A stretch of DNA of 8,373 nucleotides from contig JAPLVQ010000141.1 in assembly GCA_026397035.1 (NCBI GenBank), positions 3,721 to 12,093 on the forward strand, in the 5' to 3' direction. The stretch comes from Candidatus Iainarchaeum sp. (lineage in GTDB: Archaea; Iainarchaeota; Iainarchaeia; Iainarchaeales; JAAZKV01). Each line of letters starts with the position of its first letter. The first letter of the stretch is position 1. A program made the position numbers and the translations under genes. Below the pieces are notes generated by a model that worked only from the letters and a program-made list of their open reading frames with translations, was not told the DNA's origin and did no database searches. Of this stretch, positions 5,054 through 8,373 are shown piece by piece.

Positions 5054-6427
5054 ATGGTTACAAAAGAAATTTTAGCAAGAATAGTGCAAGACCAGCTAAC
5101 TGAATTTGACCAGTTAAAAGATACTGTTCCAAGAACTATTTTCAAAAAGGCGACCAGTTATTTAGGAACATCAGCATTTATTGTAAAATGAGTAAGAAGA
5201 TGCGGCAAAAGCACACTGCTAAAGCAATTAATCCACAGCAAATACGACAATGACTTTTACTACTTTAACTTTGATGAAGAAAGAATAGCTGATTTTAAAA
5301 CAGAATACTTCCAACCACTAATGGAAGTATTCACTGAACTCTATGGCACAAAGAAAACAATATTTTTTGACGAAATACAAAACATTACCAGCTGGGAACT
5401 ATTTGTAAACAGACTACTTCGACAAGGATATCACATATTCATTACTGGCTCAAACGCAACACTCCTAAGCAAAGAGCTTGGAACACACTTAACCGGACGA
5501 CATGTCGACATAGAACTCTATCCATTTTCGTTTGCTGAATATCTATCCTCGCAGAAAATAAATGTTAAAACAAAATACTTCTCAACTCAAGAGGTCGCCC
5601 AGTTTTCAAAGAAATTCAAAGAATACCTTTATGGCGGGGGAATGCCTGAAAAAGTTGTTTTCGGAAATGACAGCATACTAACACAGGTAATAACTGATAT
5701 TACACAAAGAGACATAATAAATAGGTACAGACTACGTAAATCAACAGAATTTAGGAAAGTCCTCAATTTTCTACTCACAAATATTTCTCACCAAATAACC
5801 TATCGCTCCATAAGCAACAACTTTGGAATAAAAAGCCCAGTAACAATACAAAAATACTTACAATACACAGAAGATGCTTACTTGCTATTTCAAGTAAACA
5901 AATATGAAAAGAAAATGAAACTTTTAGACAAAAATCCAAAGAAAATTTACTGCGTAGATAATGGAATAGTTACTAAGAACACCCCTGCAATGAAAGAACA
6001 AGATGGAGACCTGCTAGAGAATATTGTTGCAATACAACTAAAGAAACTTGGAAAAGAATTTTACTACTACACAAGCAAAAATAATGCAGAAGCAGACTTT
6101 GTCATACCAAAAGAAAAACAAGCAATACAAGTATGTTATAACTTAAATGACAAAAACAAAGAACGCGAAATAAAAGGGCTTTTAGGCGCAATGCAAGAAC
6201 TAAAAACAAAAACAGGGCTCTTATTAACCCTTGACCAAGAACAAGAAATAAAAGAAAAAGATTCAACAATAATAGTCAAACCAGTATGGCAATGGTTATT
6301 AGAAACTGAACCAGCCCGAGAAAAAATTACTAATGGGGCAGTAGATGATTTTCGTGATTTGGTAAGAAAACAACACGGGGCTGATAAGTCTTATTACAAA
6401 ACTCAATTGGACCCGCAATATCCATAA
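5054..6427 (+). pseudogene. AAA_14/DUF4143-type ATPase interrupted by TGA in the Walker A motif
   Basis: Reading from ATG 5054 gives 457 residues with one in-frame TGA at codon 46 (5189-5191). The flanking text is FIVK-stop-VRRCGKST, so the stop replaces the first Gly of the Walker A loop (GxxxxGKS); a GGA to TGA change would explain it. After it follow Walker B FFDEIQN (104-110), sensor-like ITGSN (130-134), LTGRHVDIELYPFSF (146-160), TEDAYLLFQVNKYEKK (272-287) and a C-terminal DUF4143 domain with EADFVI and AIQVCY (346-362). The family comprises archaeal and bacterial ATPases with a nuclease-like C-terminus; function is poorly defined. Restart at ATG 5321 would lack Walker A, so the gene is probably inactive, unless read through or mis-sequenced. 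Codon choice (many ATA, AGA, ACA, CTA and C-ending codons) differs from neighbours, suggesting transfer. The last 40 residues after PVWQWLLE use different codons and may derive from other sequence. Confidence 0.82.
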
Positions 6428-6438
6428 TTAAGGATTTC

Positions 6439-6609
6439 TTCAGACTAAGTGCACAATATAATAGGTCTTATTAACTTTGAATTAACAAACGCTTCTCTTG
6501 ATTGACCCACTTATCAGTATCTTTCTAATTGTTTAGCTAAATCCATAATAAATCCTCCAATTGAGGCGATATTAATAGAAGGGGATAGAGGAAGAAATTT
6601 CAGACTAAG
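6439..6609. repeat. Direct repeats TTCAGACTAAG and ATCCATAAT flanking a gene-end remnant
   Basis: TTCAGACTAAG occurs at 6439-6449 and 6599-6609; ATCCATAAT occurs at 6420-6428 and 6541-6549 in the same order. The first set looks like a shortened copy of the second. Both read as similar peptides (SIIK...FFRLS and SIIN...NFRLS), suggesting an old duplication with an internal deletion. Confidence 0.45.
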
Positions 6610-6640
6610 CCCGGTTGAGGTATATATCAGTTTTGTTTAA
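6506..6640 (+). pseudogene. Start-less gene 3' remnant
   Basis: After a TGA (6503-6505) a frame stays open for 44 codons without a start codon, reading PTYQYLSNCLAKSIINPPIE then AILIEGDRGRNFRLSPVEVY and ISFV before TAA at 6638-6640. The EGDRGRNFRLSPVE stretch looks like genuine protein, but no family is recognised. It shares the reading frame of the ATPase beyond the latter's TAA, so it may be a separate decayed gene or the original continuation of a disrupted one. Confidence 0.3.
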
Positions 6641-6672
6641 TTTACTTATTTTTGAGAAAGCGTTCCAGAAGG

Positions 6673-6680
6673 TATTTATG
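6673..6680 (+). promoter_or_regulatory. TATA box of the HD-domain gene
   Basis: TATTTATG is centred about 29 bp upstream of the ATG at 6705, matching a leaderless transcript; no Shine-Dalgarno is seen before that ATG. Confidence 0.5.
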
Positions 6681-6704
6681 CCTTTTCTAAATTAATTATG
6701 TTCT

Positions 6705-7295
6705 ATGCGAAAAAAGGTTAGCAAAGTGGCAAAAGCAGGGTTTTCTGCCATTCAAATTCACAGAAATCAAATTAGAAAACCTAGTGGGGGAAAATATGAC
6801 ACGCATCCAGTTGCTGTTGCAAAAATGTTGCGTGATTATGGAAGCAGGCATGTTCCATTATTAAGAAGAAGCATTAAGGGTAGGCATTTGTTGCGAAATA
6901 AAAGTCTAATTTTTCAGGCAGCATTATTACATGACACTATTGAAAGCAAACCAGCCTCTTTTAGGCAATTGTCTAAAAAATTTGGTAAACAAACAATGGC
7001 TGTGGTAATGGAGCTTTCCAATGATAAAACAGTTATGAATAGGGTTGGCTCGGCGATTTACTTAACAAATAAAATGAATAATATGAGTTCTGAAGCATTG
7101 CTGATAAAACTGGCTGATAGGTTATGTTATGTTTTGGAAATGAATGCGGTTAAGCATGTTAATCCTAACTGGTTAAAACCAGCAGTACAAGAAACTAGGG
7201 CGATTGTTAAAGGAATAAAAAAACGTATAAGCAAAGAAACATCCTTGCATAAAGAACTTTACTCAAGAATTGAAAGTGGCGTAGCTAATCTTTAA
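6705..7295 (+). CDS. SpoT/MESH1-like HD-domain protein
   Basis: A 196-residue stand-alone HD domain resembling the hydrolase half of RelA/SpoT enzymes, which remove pyrophosphate from (p)ppGpp using Mn2+. Landmarks in order: IHRNQIRKPSGGKYDTHPVA (18-37), with the first metal His at H34; ALLHDTIES (73-81), with H76, D77 and E80; KKFGKQTMAVVMELSNDK (91-108); and LIKLADRL (133-140), with D138. All four metal ligands are present. Two other usual residues are not: the second acid of HDxxED is S81, and the Asn four residues after the last metal Asp is Y142. The protein may therefore have another substrate or be inactive. The fold is clear; the reaction is not. The length matches small alarmone hydrolases. 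It starts 29 bp after a TATA box and ends 29 bp before the nucleotidyltransferase, probably one operon. Confidence 0.85.
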   Translation: MRKKVSKVAKAGFSAIQIHRNQIRKPSGGKYDTHPVAVAKMLRDYGSRHVPLLRRSIKGRHLLRNKSLIFQAALLHDTIESKPASFRQLSKKFGKQTMAVVMELSNDKTVMNRVGSAIYLTNKMNNMSSEALLIKLADRLCYVLEMNAVKHVNPNWLKPAVQETRAIVKGIKKRISKETSLHKELYSRIESGVANL

Positions 7296-7324
7296 TCAAA
7301 TTAATATTGTGCACAGGCAACACT

Positions 7325-8323
7325 ATGAATAGAATAAAAATAATGGATAAGGACTTAATAATCACTAAAGATGAGAATATATTTCTTGCAAGAGGATACT
7401 TAAAAAAAGATTCGATTAATGTTATCCTAAAATATTATCCTTCAAATAAGAATCCCGGATTTACCTTTAAAAACAAGCATTACACGTGGAATACACCCGA
7501 CTATAATATTAAATTTTTGTGCAAGAATCCGCAATACTTTACCTCTGCATCTAACACGTTACTGCAAATATCAATGGGCCAAATAAAAGAAATAATTAAA
7601 CCTGGACAGTGGTATTTAGCATTATTAAAAAAAAATAAGCTTAATAAAACAGAAAAGCTAGTGGTAGAAATAGGCGAAATATTTAGTTCAATTGGAATTC
7701 CGCATTCACACATGGGAATAACAGGGACATTACTTATGGGTCACCATAATGCATTACATTCAGATATAGATTTTGTCATTAAAGGCTCTAAAAGTTTTAA
7801 AAAAGCAATTAAACTAATTCAAAAACACAAACAATTCGAAAAGTTCAAACTAAAAGACTGGGCAAAATATTACAAGAAGTATTTAATACAAAAAAATTAC
7901 TCTCAAAGTTTTGTTGAATTTTTAAGAACTGCCAAACGAAAACATGACCGCTTATTTTTCCGCAAAACTCCTTTGTCAATATTTAACGTACGTGAGAATA
8001 AAGAAATTAGAGCTGAAGAAAATGCAATTAATTTGTTTTTAGTGTGCGCTAAAGGGAAAATAACAAATGATGCTGAAAGTTCATTTTATCCATCAATCTA
8101 TAAAATTAAAGCAAATTACAGTCGCCCGCAAATTAAGCACAAAATAAAAGAAATTATTGCATATGGGAGAGAATATTATTTAGAGGGCTTTAAAGGAGAT
8201 GCGTTTGAATGTCAAGGTATGCTGCAATATGTGACACCAAATAAAGGTCGCGGCTACTTCAGAATTGCTATAGGGTACTTTGGGAAAGATTTACATCCTC
8301 AAGGATTTTTAAAGATTCTTTAA
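7325..8323 (+). CDS. COG2413-like predicted nucleotidyltransferase
   Basis: A 332-residue protein from ATG 7325. The N-terminal part (DKDLIITKDENIFLARGYL, residues 8-26) resembles the opening of archaeal COG2413 proteins, which carry a polymerase-beta-type nucleotidyltransferase fold. The core motif is GITGTLLMGHHNALHSDIDF, about 131-150: a G[ST]-like turn followed by the metal-binding D147 and D149. A basic helical region follows (FKKAIKLIQKHKQFEKFKLK, from about 158), then KEIIAYGREYYLEGFKGDAF (about 275-294) and RGYFRIAIGYFG (308-319), as in the family's C-terminus. Such enzymes transfer a nucleotide to a small molecule, RNA or protein; the target of this group is unknown. A TTG at 7307 would add six residues; ATG 7325 is preferred because AGG lies seven to ten bases upstream and the family homology begins just after it. 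It follows the HD gene closely, and its last 15 bases overlap a convergent gene end. Confidence 0.78.
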   Translation: MNRIKIMDKDLIITKDENIFLARGYLKKDSINVILKYYPSNKNPGFTFKNKHYTWNTPDYNIKFLCKNPQYFTSASNTLLQISMGQIKEIIKPGQWYLALLKKNKLNKTEKLVVEIGEIFSSIGIPHSHMGITGTLLMGHHNALHSDIDFVIKGSKSFKKAIKLIQKHKQFEKFKLKDWAKYYKKYLIQKNYSQSFVEFLRTAKRKHDRLFFRKTPLSIFNVRENKEIRAEENAINLFLVCAKGKITNDAESSFYPSIYKIKANYSRPQIKHKIKEIIAYGREYYLEGFKGDAFECQGMLQYVTPNKGRGYFRIAIGYFGKDLHPQGFLKIL

Positions 8324-8373
8324 AGTTCCATCAGCAATAAAACGGTTAATTATTTCTTCCACAAAAAGAATAG
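8309..8373 (-). CDS. 3' end of an unidentified leftward gene
   Basis: From the right edge this minus frame reads ILFVEEIINRFIADGTLKNL and stops at TAA (complement of 8309-8311). The amphipathic helix-like wording and open frame to the edge suggest a real C-terminus. It would overlap the last 15 bases of the nucleotidyltransferase, tail to tail. Only 20 residues are visible, so neither family nor function can be given. Confidence 0.45.
   Translation of the reverse strand, partial: ILFVEEIINRFIADGTLKNL

Noticed and set aside
5189..5191. Reassignment of UGA to glycine, as in some candidate-phylum bacteria, to explain the ATPase TGA
   Set aside because: The 609-residue antiporter and the other genes use only GGN for many glycines with no in-frame TGA, and one gene here seems to stop at TGA. 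The markers are archaeal, not from those bacteria.

Overview
The window looks archaeal. It carries a 54-residue zinc-ribbon ribosomal protein of the L40e type (known only in archaea and eukaryotes), a UbiA-family prenyltransferase resembling the archaeal lipid enzyme, a tRNA-Glu with an intron at the canonical archaeal 37/38 position, and TATA boxes 26-45 bp ahead of several starts. It is AT-rich, has compact genes, uses TTG starts, and mixes Shine-Dalgarno-led with apparently leaderless genes. A DPANN-type genome (Woesearchaeota/Pacearchaeota-like) is my best guess, but this is inference.

Layout. Bases 1-2675 are transcribed leftward: a truncated UbiA-type prenyltransferase (cut by the window edge), a CPA2/KefB-type cation:proton antiporter with a C-terminal TrkA-N domain, and rpl40e. 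The rest is mostly rightward: an unrecognised 193-residue basic protein (2813-3394); tRNA-Glu(UUC) with a 134-nt intron full of palindromes (3514-3720); and two overlapping small membrane ORFs that may be one broken two-TM protein (3846-4462). Next comes about 590 bp of apparent gene debris and repeats (4463-5053). It is followed by an AAA_14/DUF4143-type ATPase whose Walker A glycine codon is TGA (5054-6427), then a further 277 bp with a gene-end remnant. The last full genes are a compact SpoT/MESH1-like HD-domain protein and a COG2413-like nucleotidyltransferase, closely spaced and probably co-transcribed (6705-8323). The final 65 bases hold the probable 3' end of a convergent leftward gene.

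How the parts relate. The left side is housekeeping: membrane lipid synthesis, ion homeostasis and the ribosome. The right side is accessory. The ATPase differs in codon use from its neighbours, is flanked by debris, has palindromic repeats ahead of its promoter and carries a nonsense codon, all of which suggests a transferred and decaying gene. The HD/nucleotidyltransferase pair could be a nucleotide-signalling or RNA-modifying unit, although the HD protein lacks two residues usually needed for (p)ppGpp hydrolysis.

I see no CRISPR array, rRNA, complete insertion sequence or replication origin. The most unusual items are the palindrome-packed tRNA intron, the TGA at the ATPase Walker A glycine, the altered HD active site, and the split two-TM protein.
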